From the NCBI RefSeq assembly GCF_900143535.1, contig NZ_FRFA01000003.1:124001-188000 (forward strand): a stretch of DNA of 64,000 nucleotides, written 5' to 3'. Below are positions 44,285 through 53,588 of the stretch, piece after piece. How positions within the stretch are numbered: the first letter of the stretch is position 1; each line of letters begins with the position of its first letter. The notes below the pieces were generated by a model that was not told the origin of the DNA, did no database searches, and was given only the letters and a program-made list of their open reading frames with translations. This DNA comes from Tateyamaria sp. Alg231-49 (lineage in GTDB: Bacteria; Pseudomonadota; Alphaproteobacteria; Rhodobacterales; Rhodobacteraceae). A program made the translations under genes and the position numbers.

Positions 44285-45729
44285 GGCATGGCTTTCAAAG
44301 TTGGATAGGCAGCAGCGAAGGCGCGGTATGCGTCATCATAGGCCGCAATGAGGTCAAGGTTTGGGGAAACAACATCCGCGATGGGCGGTTTTGTCATGAT
44401 CTGGTCCGGGTCGGCGCCGGTGATCCCGCACATGGCGAGGCGCGCCGCGCCCAAGGCGGCGCCAAATGCGCCCTCTTGGGGCCGCTCAAGCGGGATGTTC
44501 AGGGTTGTGGCCAGCATGCTGCACCACAAGTCTGACCGGCTGCCGCCCCCGATGGCGAGCGCAGACGGAAGATTGGCCCCGGTGGCTTTGAGCGCTTCAA
44601 AACTGTCGCGCAAGGCAAAGGTCACACCTGCCATAACCGCTTGGGTAAGGTCGGCAGGGCCAGTGGCCACGTCCAGTCCAGTCAGCCCGCCACGCACATG
44701 GGCGTCATTGTGCGGCGTGCGTTCGCCGGACAGGTAGGGATAGAATTTGACCGCGCCTGGGGCGAGCAGAACGTCGCCCGCACCCTCTGACAGGGCCTGC
44801 GCCGATTGTCCTGTGACGCGAGACAGCCAGTTGAGGCTGTCCGTGGCTGCCAGCACAACGCCGATCTGGTACCAGCGCGCAGGAACGGCATGGCAAAACG
44901 TGTGTACGGCGCTGGCAGGCAAAGGGGCATAAGTATCGCGCCCGGCCAGAACGACACCCGATGTTCCAAGAGAGACAAAGCCCTGCCCTTCGCCCAACGC
45001 GCCAACGCCACAGGCCGCAACTGCATTGTCGGCCCCGCCTGCGATCACTTTACAAGTCTTGGGCAGGCCAAGGTCCGCGCGTGCAGATTGCACCTCTCCG
45101 ACCACGTCGCTGCCTTCTAACAGATCCGGCATCTGATCGCGGCGCATCCCGCCTAGGGCAATCATGTCCTCCGACCAACCGCGCGCCCCAACATCCAGCC
45201 ATGCTGTGCCTGCCGCGTCAGACATCTCGGTGACATAGCGCCCGGTCAACCACCACACCACGTAATCCTTGGGCAGCATGACGCGGGCGACTTTGGCAAA
45301 AACATCTGGTTCGTGCGCCGCAACCCACGCCAATTTGGGCGCAGTAAAACCGGGAAAGACAATGTTGCCACTGATGGTCCGCGCCTGCGGATTGGAATCG
45401 ATATCTGCGGCCTGCTCAAAACTGCGGGTGTCGTTCCACAGGATACAGGGGCGCAACACATCGCCCGCAGTATCCACCAGAACCGCACCATGCATGTGCC
45501 CGGACAAGGCCAGACCCTGCACTGCGCCAAAGGCATCAGGATGTGCGGATTTCAGTTCTGAAAGCGCCGCGCTGACGCCAGCCGTCCAATCTGCGGGGTC
45601 CTGCTCGCTCCAGCCTTGAGCGGGGTTGGAGACGTCATAAGACGCATCAGCACTGCCAATCGCACGGCCCTCGCCATCCACCAGCAACGCCTTGACACCC
45701 GAGGTGCCCAGATCAAGCCCCAGAAACAT
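44281..45729 (-). CDS. xylB: Xylulokinase
   Basis: FGGY-family kinase of 482 residues. The start at 45729 follows GGAGGAATTTC and gives [18 protein letters not shown]. Other landmarks are [34 protein letters not shown] and the C-terminal [18 protein letters not shown]. It makes xylulose 5-phosphate, which Rpe (encoded divergently) interconverts with ribulose 5-phosphate. The promoter region carries an inverted repeat shared with the xylF promoter. Confidence 0.95.
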   Translation of the reverse strand: MFLGLDLGTSGVKALLVDGEGRAIGSADASYDVSNPAQGWSEQDPADWTAGVSAALSELKSAHPDAFGAVQGLALSGHMHGAVLVDTAGDVLRPCILWNDTRSFEQAADIDSNPQARTISGNIVFPGFTAPKLAWVAAHEPDVFAKVARVMLPKDYVVWWLTGRYVTEMSDAAGTAWLDVGARGWSEDMIALGGMRRDQMPDLLEGSDVVGEVQSARADLGLPKTCKVIAGGADNAVAACGVGALGEGQGFVSLGTSGVVLAGRDTYAPLPASAVHTFCHAVPARWYQIGVVLAATDSLNWLSRVTGQSAQALSEGAGDVLLAPGAVKFYPYLSGERTPHNDAHVRGGLTGLDVATGPADLTQAVMAGVTFALRDSFEALKATGANLPSALAIGGGSRSDLWCSMLATTLNIPLERPQEGAFGAALGAARLAMCGITGADPDQIMTKPPIADVVSPNLDLIAAYDDAYRAFAAAYPTLKAMP

Positions 45730-45763
45730 GAAATTCCTCCCTGAGCACACACAGTCGTTCTCA

Positions 45764-45786
45764 TTAATTCAAATGTCAAATTAAAT
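45764..45786. promoter_or_regulatory. Candidate ROK operator before xylB
   Basis: TTAATT (45764-45769) and AATTAA (45779-45784) are perfect inverted repeats with a 9-base spacer. CAAATTAAAT at 45777-45786 is identical to a 10-mer in the xylF/xylR region. Confidence 0.6.
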
Positions 45787-45836
45787 GTGCAACTCAGGAA
45801 AGCGCCCATCTTTGATGCCCATGGCACCTGTCCGAA

Positions 45837-45875
45837 TTCTCTGATTTGAAAAAATCCTCCCCGAAGGGCCCCTTT
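45837..45875 (-). repeat. Dispersed terminator-like element, copy 2 (partial)
   Basis: Read on the minus strand: GGGGCCCTTCGGGG, AGGATTTTTT, then CAAATCAGAGAA. It shares the T-run and the ATCAGAGAA tail with the copies at 41621-41676 and 51087-51146. It lies between the divergent xylB and rpe genes, where a terminator is not expected. Confidence 0.55.
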
Positions 45876-45929
45876 CCACACAAGCATCGGGCAGATATAG
45901 CGCGCCCAAGTTATCACGGAGCCTGCCCC

Positions 45930-46619
45930 ATGACCTTTGATCGCACCATCAAGATCGCCCCCTCAATCCTCGCCGCCGATTTCGCCAACTTCGGGGCCGA
46001 ATGCGCCGCCGTTGAAGCACAGGGCGCTGACTGGATCCATGTTGATGTGATGGACGGGCATTTCGTGCCCAACATTACCTTTGGGCCCGCGACCTGCGCC
46101 GCCATCCGCCCCCACATCAAGGGTGTGATGGACGTGCATCTGATGATCGCACCAGTTGATCCCTACATCGACGCCTTTGCACAGGCGGGAGCCGACGTTC
46201 TGACGGCACACGTCGAGGCTGGTCCGCACATCCATCGCACGCTTCAGGCGATCCGAGCCGCAGGCATGAAGGCGGGTGTCGCGCTCAACCCTGGCACACC
46301 GGCAGAGGCTGTCTCGGAACTGATGGACATGGTTGATCTGATCTGCGTGATGACGGTCAACCCCGGTTTTGGCGGGCAGAAATTCATCGACATGAGCACC
46401 AAGATCACCGCTTTGCGGCGTATGATCGGCGACCGGCCTGTCCATATCGAAATTGATGGCGGCGTTGATCCGAACACGGCCCCGATTGTCGCAAAAGCGG
46501 GCGCAGATGTTCTGGTTGCAGGCTCGGCCGTGTTCCGCGGCGGGTCTGTCAGCGACCCTGCACCTTACGGAGACAACATCCGCGCCATTCGTGCCGCAGC
46601 CGAAGGCGTCTGGGCCTGA
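45930..46619 (+). CDS. rpe: Ribulose-phosphate 3-epimerase
   Basis: Interconverts ribulose 5-phosphate and xylulose 5-phosphate. 229 residues, full length. The barrel motifs are IAPSILAADFANFG, WIHVDVMDGHFVPN, DVHLMIAPVDPYI, VMTVNPGFGGQ and IDGGVDPNTAP, with the metal His/Asp residues present. The start at 45930 leaves a normal N-terminus. It is divergent from xylB and forms the exit from the xylose pathway into the pentose phosphate cycle. Confidence 0.96.
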   Translation: MTFDRTIKIAPSILAADFANFGAECAAVEAQGADWIHVDVMDGHFVPNITFGPATCAAIRPHIKGVMDVHLMIAPVDPYIDAFAQAGADVLTAHVEAGPHIHRTLQAIRAAGMKAGVALNPGTPAEAVSELMDMVDLICVMTVNPGFGGQKFIDMSTKITALRRMIGDRPVHIEIDGGVDPNTAPIVAKAGADVLVAGSAVFRGGSVSDPAPYGDNIRAIRAAAEGVWA

Positions 46620-46621
46620 GA

Positions 46622-47692
46622 TCAGGCCGCAGAGAGGGCGATAAACCGCTCCAGATGATAGTCCGTGTCGCCAAACCGGTGGTCAGCCATGATGATCCGC
46701 TTGGCGATATGCGCGAGTTCATATTCTTGCGTCATCGCGATACCGCCATGCATTTGGATCGCTTCTTCGGCGACGAGCCGACCTGCACGGCCAATCAGGT
46801 TTTTTGTCGCTGACAGGTGCAAGTCTCGATCAGATGCGTCGAGGTTCCCGGCAGCATTGATCACCGCACTGCGTACCTGTTCCAGTTCGATCAGCACATC
46901 GGACATGCGATGCGCAAGCGCTTGGAACGTCCCAATGGGCCGCCCGAACTGCTTGCGTGTCATCAGGTAATCCTTGGTCAGCGCCGTGGCACTTTCCATC
47001 GCCCCCAGCGCCTCTGCACTGATGGCCACAAGGGCAAGCGCATTGATCCGCTCGTATTCTGCCAGACCCAGGCCAAGTGGAATTCCAGGCGCCTTGTCCA
47101 GGGTCACCTCCGCCGCGCGTCCGCCCGCCAACAAGGGATAGCCCTGAATATCAACACCGGGCGCATCGCGGGCCACGAGGTAGAACGCGATACCATCCCC
47201 ATTGCGCGCTGAGACAATGAGGTGGTTCGCGCTTTCCGCGTTCATCACAACGGCCTTGCGCCCTGTAAGCGCATCGCCATCCGCCTGCGTCAGCACATAG
47301 TCCAGATCATAGCGCCCGCCGGGTTCGCCATGCGCCACGGCCAGTTGCAGGGTGCCCGCAATAACGTCTTCGACCATGTCTGCCTTGCCAGCCGCGGCCA
47401 GCAGGCGCCCACCCATCAATGCGCTGTCGAGCACAGGTTCCACTACGCCCGCGCGCCCCAGTTCCTTAAACACCACCGCGATATCGAAACCATCGCCGCC
47501 ATATCCGCCCTGATCTTCGGTAAAGAGTGCGCCTAGCACGCCAAGCTCGGCCAGTTCCGCCCAGATGTCAGCCGACATACCCATTTCGGAATTCAAAATG
47601 TCGTTGCGCACTGACGTGGTGTATTTGTCCCGGAGATACCGGCGCAGAGTATCCTGCAGCATTTTCCGTTCTTCGGTGAGGACAAAATTCAT
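46622..47692 (-). CDS. Acyl-CoA dehydrogenase, small partner of a heteromeric pair
   Basis: FAD-dependent acyl-CoA dehydrogenase of 356 residues. FAD-binding/C-terminal domain motifs include KQFGRPIGTFQALAHRMSD and AIQMHGGIAMTQEYELAHIAKR. I do not see the C-terminal catalytic-base Glu motif of MCAD-type enzymes; the end reads GDTDYHLERFIAL. It overlaps the next dehydrogenase (ATGA), suggesting a two-subunit enzyme of the PimD/PimC kind. The substrate is unknown, perhaps a branched or dicarboxylic acyl-CoA. Confidence 0.85.
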   Translation of the reverse strand: MNFVLTEERKMLQDTLRRYLRDKYTTSVRNDILNSEMGMSADIWAELAELGVLGALFTEDQGGYGGDGFDIAVVFKELGRAGVVEPVLDSALMGGRLLAAAGKADMVEDVIAGTLQLAVAHGEPGGRYDLDYVLTQADGDALTGRKAVVMNAESANHLIVSARNGDGIAFYLVARDAPGVDIQGYPLLAGGRAAEVTLDKAPGIPLGLGLAEYERINALALVAISAEALGAMESATALTKDYLMTRKQFGRPIGTFQALAHRMSDVLIELEQVRSAVINAAGNLDASDRDLHLSATKNLIGRAGRLVAEEAIQMHGGIAMTQEYELAHIAKRIIMADHRFGDTDYHLERFIALSAA

Positions 47693-48888
47693 GCGCCACC
47701 TCCCAGTGTAACCTTAGCGATAATACCACGCTGAATTTCGTTGGACCCGCCAAAGATCGAAAGTTTGCGATTGTTGAAATACTGCGCCGCCACCGGGCCA
47801 GCGCCCAATGGGTCGGGGATCAGATCATTGGCACCTTCCACCGCTTCTGAGGCGAATGGCATGGCGTATGGGCCCACTGCGCGGCGCGCCAAGTCATTGA
47901 TTTCCTGACGGATCACCGATCCTTTGACTTTTAGCATGGATGCTTCCAGCCCCGGTGCGCCTCCGGCTGCGGCCTGCGATACGATGCGTAGGTTCGATGT
48001 TGCCATAGCCCGCATATCGATTTCCACCTGTGCGACACGCGCGGCAAAATGCGGGTTCTGCATCAGTGGCTTGCCGTTGTGAGTTTCTGCCCGTGCAACC
48101 CGTTTGACTGCCGCAAGCGCGGCCTGACTGGCACCGATCCCGCCAAGGCCGGTGCGTTCGTGGGTCAGCAGATACTTCGCGTAGGTCCAGCCCTTGTTCT
48201 CTTCGCCGACGAGGTTTTCTGCCGGCACGCGCACATCCGTGAACCAGACCTCGTTCACCTCGGGGCTACCATCCAGCAGGATGATCGGGCGCACTTCAAC
48301 GCCGGGCGTGTTCATGTCGATCAACAGAAAAGATATCCCTTCCTGTTGCTTTACCTCCGGGTCCGTCCGCACGAGGCAGAAGATCATGTTGGCGTGTTGG
48401 CCAAGCGTCGTCCACGTCTTTTGCCCGTTGACAATATAGTGGTCCCCGTCCCGCACAGCGCGGGTTTTCAGAGAGGCCAAATCAGACCCGGCACCCGGTT
48501 CGGAATAGCCCTGACACCACCAGTCCGACCCATCCAGAATGCGCGGCAGCCAATGGTCCTGCTGCGCCTTGGAGCCGAATTTTTGCAATACAGGTCCCAG
48601 CATCGACAGACCAAAGGGCACAATGCGTGGCGCCCCGGCCGCGGCAGCCTCCACGTCGTAGATGTGGCGCTGCACAGCACTCCATTCAGCGCCGCCAAAG
48701 GCGCGTGGCCAATTCTGGGCCAGCCACCCGCGGGCGTTCAGAATCGCATGCCAGCGCTCCATGTCCGCCTTTTCCAACTCGCGCCCCTGACGCACTTTCT
48801 CTGCGATTTCCGCCGGCAGTTCGTCGCGCAAAAAGCGACGCAACTCATCCTGAAAAGCCAATTCTTCGGGGGAATAACTCAGGTCCAT
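47689..48888 (-). CDS. Acyl-CoA dehydrogenase, large partner of a heteromeric pair
   Basis: Acyl-CoA dehydrogenase of 399 residues, similar to the large subunit of pimeloyl-CoA dehydrogenase (PimC). The FAD-loop motif is CQGYSEPGAGSDLASLKTRA, followed by YIVNGQKTWTTLGQHA, and the C-terminus ends GGSNEIQRGIIAKVTLG. It lies 3 bp after the bifunctional dehydrogenase gene and overlaps the small subunit by ATGA, so the three genes form a beta-oxidation operon without a thiolase. Confidence 0.9.
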   Translation of the reverse strand: MDLSYSPEELAFQDELRRFLRDELPAEIAEKVRQGRELEKADMERWHAILNARGWLAQNWPRAFGGAEWSAVQRHIYDVEAAAAGAPRIVPFGLSMLGPVLQKFGSKAQQDHWLPRILDGSDWWCQGYSEPGAGSDLASLKTRAVRDGDHYIVNGQKTWTTLGQHANMIFCLVRTDPEVKQQEGISFLLIDMNTPGVEVRPIILLDGSPEVNEVWFTDVRVPAENLVGEENKGWTYAKYLLTHERTGLGGIGASQAALAAVKRVARAETHNGKPLMQNPHFAARVAQVEIDMRAMATSNLRIVSQAAAGGAPGLEASMLKVKGSVIRQEINDLARRAVGPYAMPFASEAVEGANDLIPDPLGAGPVAAQYFNNRKLSIFGGSNEIQRGIIAKVTLGGGA

Positions 48889-48891
48889 CTC

Positions 48892-50988
48892 TTAACCCTC
48901 CTCCTTGTTCAGGTCGTCAAATGTCCGGCCCTCGGCCACCAGCTTCTCTAAAAGTGGCGCGGGCGCCCAAAAATACGGATCAGCCTCTGCGTAGCCTTTG
49001 ATATCGCTCAGCAAACCGTCAAGCCCGACGATGTCTGCCCATTTCAACGGCCCGCCGCGATAGCGCGGAAAACCATAGCCAAACAGCAGTGTCATATCCA
49101 CGTCCAGCGGGCGCCGCGCGATCCCCTCGCCCACAACCTTGGCCGCCTCATTGACCATCGAGGCCATGTAACGGCGCACGATCTCTTCGTCATCAAAGTC
49201 GCGCGGTGTGATCCCTTGCGCGGCCCTCTCCGCCTCAATCAAAGGCATCACATCCGGGTTCGGCACGCGGGCTTTGGGACCGGCGGCATAGTCGTAATAG
49301 CCTTTGCCGGTCTTTTGTCCGAAATGCCCGTCTTCACACAACTTGTCCGCATAAGCGGCGTCGCGTGCACGTGGATCGATCCCCTCGGCCCGTTTGCGCT
49401 TGCGCACAGCCCAGCCGATATCAAGCCCGGCAAGGTCGGCCACGGCAAACGGCCCCATGGCAAATCCAAACGCCTCAAGAGCTGCGTCAATCTGATAGGG
49501 TGAGGCGCCGTCCAAAATCATGTGGTCGGCGCAGGTGCGATAGGTCGACAGGATGCGGTTCCCGATGAACCCGTCACACACACCCGCACGCACCGATGTC
49601 TTGCCCAGCGCCTTGCCCAAGGCAAAGCCTGTTGCCGCAACGTCTGGCGCCGTCGCATCGGCCACCACCACTTCGAGCAGCTTCATGACATGCGCCGGAG
49701 AAAAGAAGTGCAGTCCCAGCACATCGCCGGGCCGCGACGTCGTCGCCGCAATCTCGTTGATATCAAGGTATGAGGTGTTGGAGGCCAGCACCGCGCCCGG
49801 TTTGCAGACCCGGTCCAGTTCGGCAAAAACCACCTTTTTCACGGCCATGTCTTCGAACACAGCTTCGATCACCAGATCAGCCTCGGCCAGAGCGTCGTAA
49901 TCCGTTACCACCTGCAAGGCGTCGCCAAGGATCTTGCTATGCTGGTCGGGGCTGATCTTGCCGCGCCTCAACGCCCCCGACAGGTTGCTTTCAATACGAC
50001 CACGCGCAGCTTCTCCAGCCTCAGGCGACATCTCGAGCAGATGCACATTCAGCCCGGATAGAAGGGCAGCCGTGGCAATGCCCGCCCCCATTGTGCCGCC
50101 TCCGATCACACCGATCCGGCTCACCTCACGGGGCGCAACCCCCTTCAGTTCTGGCAAATTGCCCACCGCACGTTCCGAGAAAAAAGCGTGAATCATGCCT
50201 TTGCGCTGATCGGTCTGCATGAGGTCAAAGAAAATTTTGCGCTCGGCTTTCATCCCGGCATCGAAATCGCCGGCATAGGCGGCCTCAATCGCTCTGACAC
50301 ACCACGCGGGCGAAATCTGGCCCTTGGAGCGGGCAAGTGTGGCACCAAACGTTGCATCCCAGTCGATGGGCGCGGGCAAAGGCAGTTCGCTCACCGCGCG
50401 CCGCGTTGCCCCGGCGTCCAACAATTCCCGTGCGTAGGCCAACCCGTTTTCCGCCGGATCGCCATCCTTGATGACATCGATGATGCCCAGATCATGGGCC
50501 TGCGCTGCCCCGATCTGGCGGCCGGTCGTCATCACATCCAGCGCCGCATCCACCCCGGCAAGACGGGGCAGACGTTGCGTGCCTCCAGCACCCGGAATCA
50601 AACCCAAATGCACTTCGGGCAGACCCACCCGGGCCGACGGCACCGCAATGCGGTAGTGACAGCCCAAAGCGACCTCAAGCCCGCCACCAAGGGACACACC
50701 ATGCATAGACGCCACAACAATCAGGGGCGATGCCTCTATCCGGCGGATCAGGTCGGGCAGGTGCGGGTCCAGCGGAGGCTTGCCAAACTCCTTAATGTCG
50801 GCACCTGCGAAAAACGCGCGCCCCTCGCCCACGATCAGGACTGCGCGCACGCCGGTGTCGGCTTCGGCCTTGTTGATGCCATCCCACAGACCCTGACGTA
50901 CGGCCTGGCTCAGCGCATTTACGGGTGGGTTCTTTACGGTAAGCACAGCGATATCGCCGTGCCGTGCATAGGCAATCTTGTCGCTCAT
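48892..50988 (-). CDS. Enoyl-CoA hydratase / 3-hydroxyacyl-CoA dehydrogenase fusion
   Basis: Bifunctional beta-oxidation enzyme of 698 residues. Residues about 1-190 are crotonase fold (GRAFFAGADIKEF, HGVSLGGGLEVALGCHYRIA, GLIPGAGGTQRLPRL with catalytic Glu region). From about 295 the NAD-binding domain starts (SRIGVIGGGTMGAGIATAAL), followed by two C-terminal dehydrogenase domains (GFIGNRILSTYR and FPRYRGGPLKWAD). GGGAGAAATTC precedes the ATG at 50988. It resembles FadJ-type enzymes of alphaproteobacteria and heads the operon with the two dehydrogenases. Confidence 0.92.
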   Translation of the reverse strand: MSDKIAYARHGDIAVLTVKNPPVNALSQAVRQGLWDGINKAEADTGVRAVLIVGEGRAFFAGADIKEFGKPPLDPHLPDLIRRIEASPLIVVASMHGVSLGGGLEVALGCHYRIAVPSARVGLPEVHLGLIPGAGGTQRLPRLAGVDAALDVMTTGRQIGAAQAHDLGIIDVIKDGDPAENGLAYARELLDAGATRRAVSELPLPAPIDWDATFGATLARSKGQISPAWCVRAIEAAYAGDFDAGMKAERKIFFDLMQTDQRKGMIHAFFSERAVGNLPELKGVAPREVSRIGVIGGGTMGAGIATAALLSGLNVHLLEMSPEAGEAARGRIESNLSGALRRGKISPDQHSKILGDALQVVTDYDALAEADLVIEAVFEDMAVKKVVFAELDRVCKPGAVLASNTSYLDINEIAATTSRPGDVLGLHFFSPAHVMKLLEVVVADATAPDVAATGFALGKALGKTSVRAGVCDGFIGNRILSTYRTCADHMILDGASPYQIDAALEAFGFAMGPFAVADLAGLDIGWAVRKRKRAEGIDPRARDAAYADKLCEDGHFGQKTGKGYYDYAAGPKARVPNPDVMPLIEAERAAQGITPRDFDDEEIVRRYMASMVNEAAKVVGEGIARRPLDVDMTLLFGYGFPRYRGGPLKWADIVGLDGLLSDIKGYAEADPYFWAPAPLLEKLVAEGRTFDDLNKEEG

Positions 50989-51086
50989 GAATTTCTCCCT
51001 TGGCCCATAGCCTAGGCGCGTCACGCAAAAGGGCAAGCGTTTCTCAAAAGGCCGCCGCGTCATCATACAGCGCGCAAGTCCAGCCC

Positions 51087-51146
51087 TTCTCTGATTTCAA
51101 AAAATCCCGGGGAGTCGCGCCAGCGACGGGGCAGAGCCCCTAAAAC
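51087..51146 (-). terminator. Dispersed terminator-like element, copy 3
   Basis: On the minus strand: GGGGC/GCCCC with loop TCT, then GTCGC/GCGAC with loop TGGC, then CCCCGGGA, six T, and GAAATCAGAGAA. It has the same layout as copy 1, but the middle stem differs on both sides in a compensatory way. It follows the methyltransferase gene. Confidence 0.65.
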
Positions 51147-51176
51147 ATGTCGTCGCGCATCAGCGCGTCCACCGGA

Positions 51177-51674
51177 TCACGCCACGCGCTTGTAGATAAA
51201 ACACCGCCCCAAAACAGCGCCTTCAGGCAATGGCTGTTCCACCAGCCCTTCAAAATACATCAGATCCGACGCCACCATCAGCCCGCCGACCGCCAAGAGC
51301 GGTTCAACCAAAGGCGACACGTTGCGCGCAAAGATATCGTTCTTGACCCGATCATGGCCACCAAGATCCGCGTGGATCAGCGCAGCCGACGGCCCAAAGC
51401 GCTCCAATGCCTGAGGCAAAGTGTCATATACATCGCCAAGCAGGACCTGACCCTCGGGCGGTGTGCTGTCAGGGTGGGACGCAATTGCGCGTTCGAAGAC
51501 GAAAATATCGCGGGTCGGTATGATATGGCACATGTGGTGATAGGTGCGCCCATTGCCCAAGCCCAACTCAAACACAGGGCCCGGCACATCCGCAATTGCG
51601 GCGGCGGCATAATCCAGACAGGCACGTTGGGAAACCATACGGTCGACAAACAGATCAAGACGGCTTTGGCTCAT
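51177..51674 (-). CDS. Small class I SAM-dependent methyltransferase
   Basis: A 165-residue protein with a Rossmann-like methyltransferase core: GPVFELGLGNGRTYHHM (motif I), IFVFERAIA (motif II acidic turn), LIHADLGGHD and GGLMVASDLMYF. It resembles a small family annotated as SAM-dependent methyltransferase with no known substrate. It stands alone upstream of the divergent Yej transporter and downstream has a strong terminator-like repeat. Confidence 0.75.
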   Translation of the reverse strand: MSQSRLDLFVDRMVSQRACLDYAAAAIADVPGPVFELGLGNGRTYHHMCHIIPTRDIFVFERAIASHPDSTPPEGQVLLGDVYDTLPQALERFGPSAALIHADLGGHDRVKNDIFARNVSPLVEPLLAVGGLMVASDLMYFEGLVEQPLPEGAVLGRCFIYKRVA

Positions 51675-51818
51675 GCGCGCATTCCTTTGGCTTTTCCTCT
51701 AGATGCGCCAGAACGACAAAAATGTGTAGCAACAATTCCGGCATAACCAGTGTATGGACCTGAGTGTCGGAATCGGGTTGACTGACTTCTGGCACGCACG
51801 CGCAACAAAGGACGCCCT

Positions 51819-53588
51819 ATGGCCCCCCTGCTGGACGTAAAAAACCTCTCTATCGGCTTTGGCGAAGCACCGCCTGTCGTGGCAGGTGTAAATTTTTCCG
51901 TTCATGCGGGTGAAACGCTGGCCCTTGTCGGGGAAAGTGGTTCAGGCAAAACGCTCACTTGCCGTTCAGTCCTGCGCATCCTGCCGGGCGCTGCGCAACT
52001 GCGCAGCGGGTCTATTGAATTTGGGACCGGCGCGTCGCGCGCTGACCTGCTCGGCCTCAGCAATTCAGAGATCAGAGCCGTTCGTGGCGATGCCATTTCG
52101 ATGATTTTTCAAGAGCCCATGCGCTCTCTTTCCCCGCTCCACCGCATCGGCAATCAGGTAAGCGAGGTGCTGACACTGCACCGTGACATGAGCCTTTCAG
52201 AGGCCAAGCGCGATGTGCTGGCCACCTTTGAGAGGGTCGGGTTTGCCGATGCCGAACGCGCCTACCGCGCCTATCCGTTCGAGATGTCCGGTGGCATGCG
52301 CCAACGCGCGATGATCGCTATGGCGATGGTGGCCAAACCGGAATTACTGATCGCCGACGAACCGACCACTGCGTTGGATGTGACCACGCAGGCGCAGGTT
52401 CTTGGCCTGATGAAAAACCTGCAACGCGACACTGGCATGGCAATGATCCTTGTCACCCACGATCTGGGAGTCGTCGCCAATATGGCCGACAGCGTCGTGG
52501 TGATGAACAAAGGCCACATAATGGAAAGCGGCCCGGCTGCGGCTGTCCTTGGCGCACCGGGTCACGGTTATACCAAGAAACTGTTCGCCGCCGCGCCGAT
52601 GATCCCGGAGGTTGCCGAGCCTTCGCCGCCGGTGGTCGAGGATGATCTGATCCTCGAACTTAAATCCGTCTCCAAAACCTACTCCGTCCGCGCAGGCGGA
52701 TGGCGCGAACGCAAGCTGGTGCATGCGTGCAGCGACGTCTCTCTCAAACTGCCGCGCGGCAAAACACTGGCTGTGGTGGGCGAAAGCGGGTCGGGCAAGA
52801 CCACCTGCGCCCGGATCGCACTCGGGGCCGAAGTGCCGGATGAAGGGTCGCAGGTTCTGTTTCGCCCCGAAGCAGGTGCCGAGCCAATTAACATCGGCGC
52901 ACTGACCCGCGCACAAAAGGTCGCCTTCCAGCGCCAGGCGCAAATGGTGTTTCAGGACCCCTACTCGTCTCTGTCCCCCCGTATGCGGGTGCAAGAGGCG
53001 CTGACCGAGCCGATGGAAATCCACAAGATCGGGTCCAAGCAGGAGCGGCGTGACAAGGCCGCCGAAATGCTGCGCTGGGTGGGTCTCAATCCCGATATGC
53101 TCAAACGCTATCCGCATGCTTTTTCAGGCGGACAACGCCAGCGACTGTCCATTGCACGCGCGCTCACGCTTGATCCGGTTCTGCTGGTCTGTGACGAACC
53201 GACCTCGGCGCTCGATGTGTCCGTTCAGGAACAGATACTTACGCTGCTAGAACGCATACAGGATGGTATGGGCCTGAGTTATCTGTTCATCAGTCACGAT
53301 CTGGCCGTTGTCGCGCGCATCGCGGACGAAGTCGCAGTGATGCGTCAGGGCGTTGTGGTCGAACAGGCCCCGCCGGACACGCTGTTTTACAACCCACGCC
53401 ACCCCTACACCAAGGCACTGATCGCGGCGCAGCCCGAACCAGACCTGAACCGTCCCATCGACCTTGAAGAAGTGGCGCGTGGGGCGGGGTCACCTGACGG
53501 GTGGTCTGAAGAATTTCGTTTTGAGGGGATCGATGCCCCTGACCTCATTCAAGTCCAACCCGGACACAAGGTACGTTGCCATGTTTAA
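51819..53588 (+). CDS. yejF: Peptide/opine-type ABC transporter ATPase (double domain)
   Basis: Fused double ATPase of 589 residues (OppD+OppF layout). Domain 1 has GESGSGKTLTCRSVL, SGGMRQRAMIAMA and LLIADEPTTALD; domain 2 has GESGSGKTTCARIALG, FSGGQRQRLSIARA and LLVCDEPTSALD. AAAGGACGCCCT precedes the ATG. It is the first gene of the operon, which is less common than the binding-protein-first order, and its last 8 bases overlap the next gene. Confidence 0.9.
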   Translation: MAPLLDVKNLSIGFGEAPPVVAGVNFSVHAGETLALVGESGSGKTLTCRSVLRILPGAAQLRSGSIEFGTGASRADLLGLSNSEIRAVRGDAISMIFQEPMRSLSPLHRIGNQVSEVLTLHRDMSLSEAKRDVLATFERVGFADAERAYRAYPFEMSGGMRQRAMIAMAMVAKPELLIADEPTTALDVTTQAQVLGLMKNLQRDTGMAMILVTHDLGVVANMADSVVVMNKGHIMESGPAAAVLGAPGHGYTKKLFAAAPMIPEVAEPSPPVVEDDLILELKSVSKTYSVRAGGWRERKLVHACSDVSLKLPRGKTLAVVGESGSGKTTCARIALGAEVPDEGSQVLFRPEAGAEPINIGALTRAQKVAFQRQAQMVFQDPYSSLSPRMRVQEALTEPMEIHKIGSKQERRDKAAEMLRWVGLNPDMLKRYPHAFSGGQRQRLSIARALTLDPVLLVCDEPTSALDVSVQEQILTLLERIQDGMGLSYLFISHDLAVVARIADEVAVMRQGVVVEQAPPDTLFYNPRHPYTKALIAAQPEPDLNRPIDLEEVARGAGSPDGWSEEFRFEGIDAPDLIQVQPGHKVRCHV

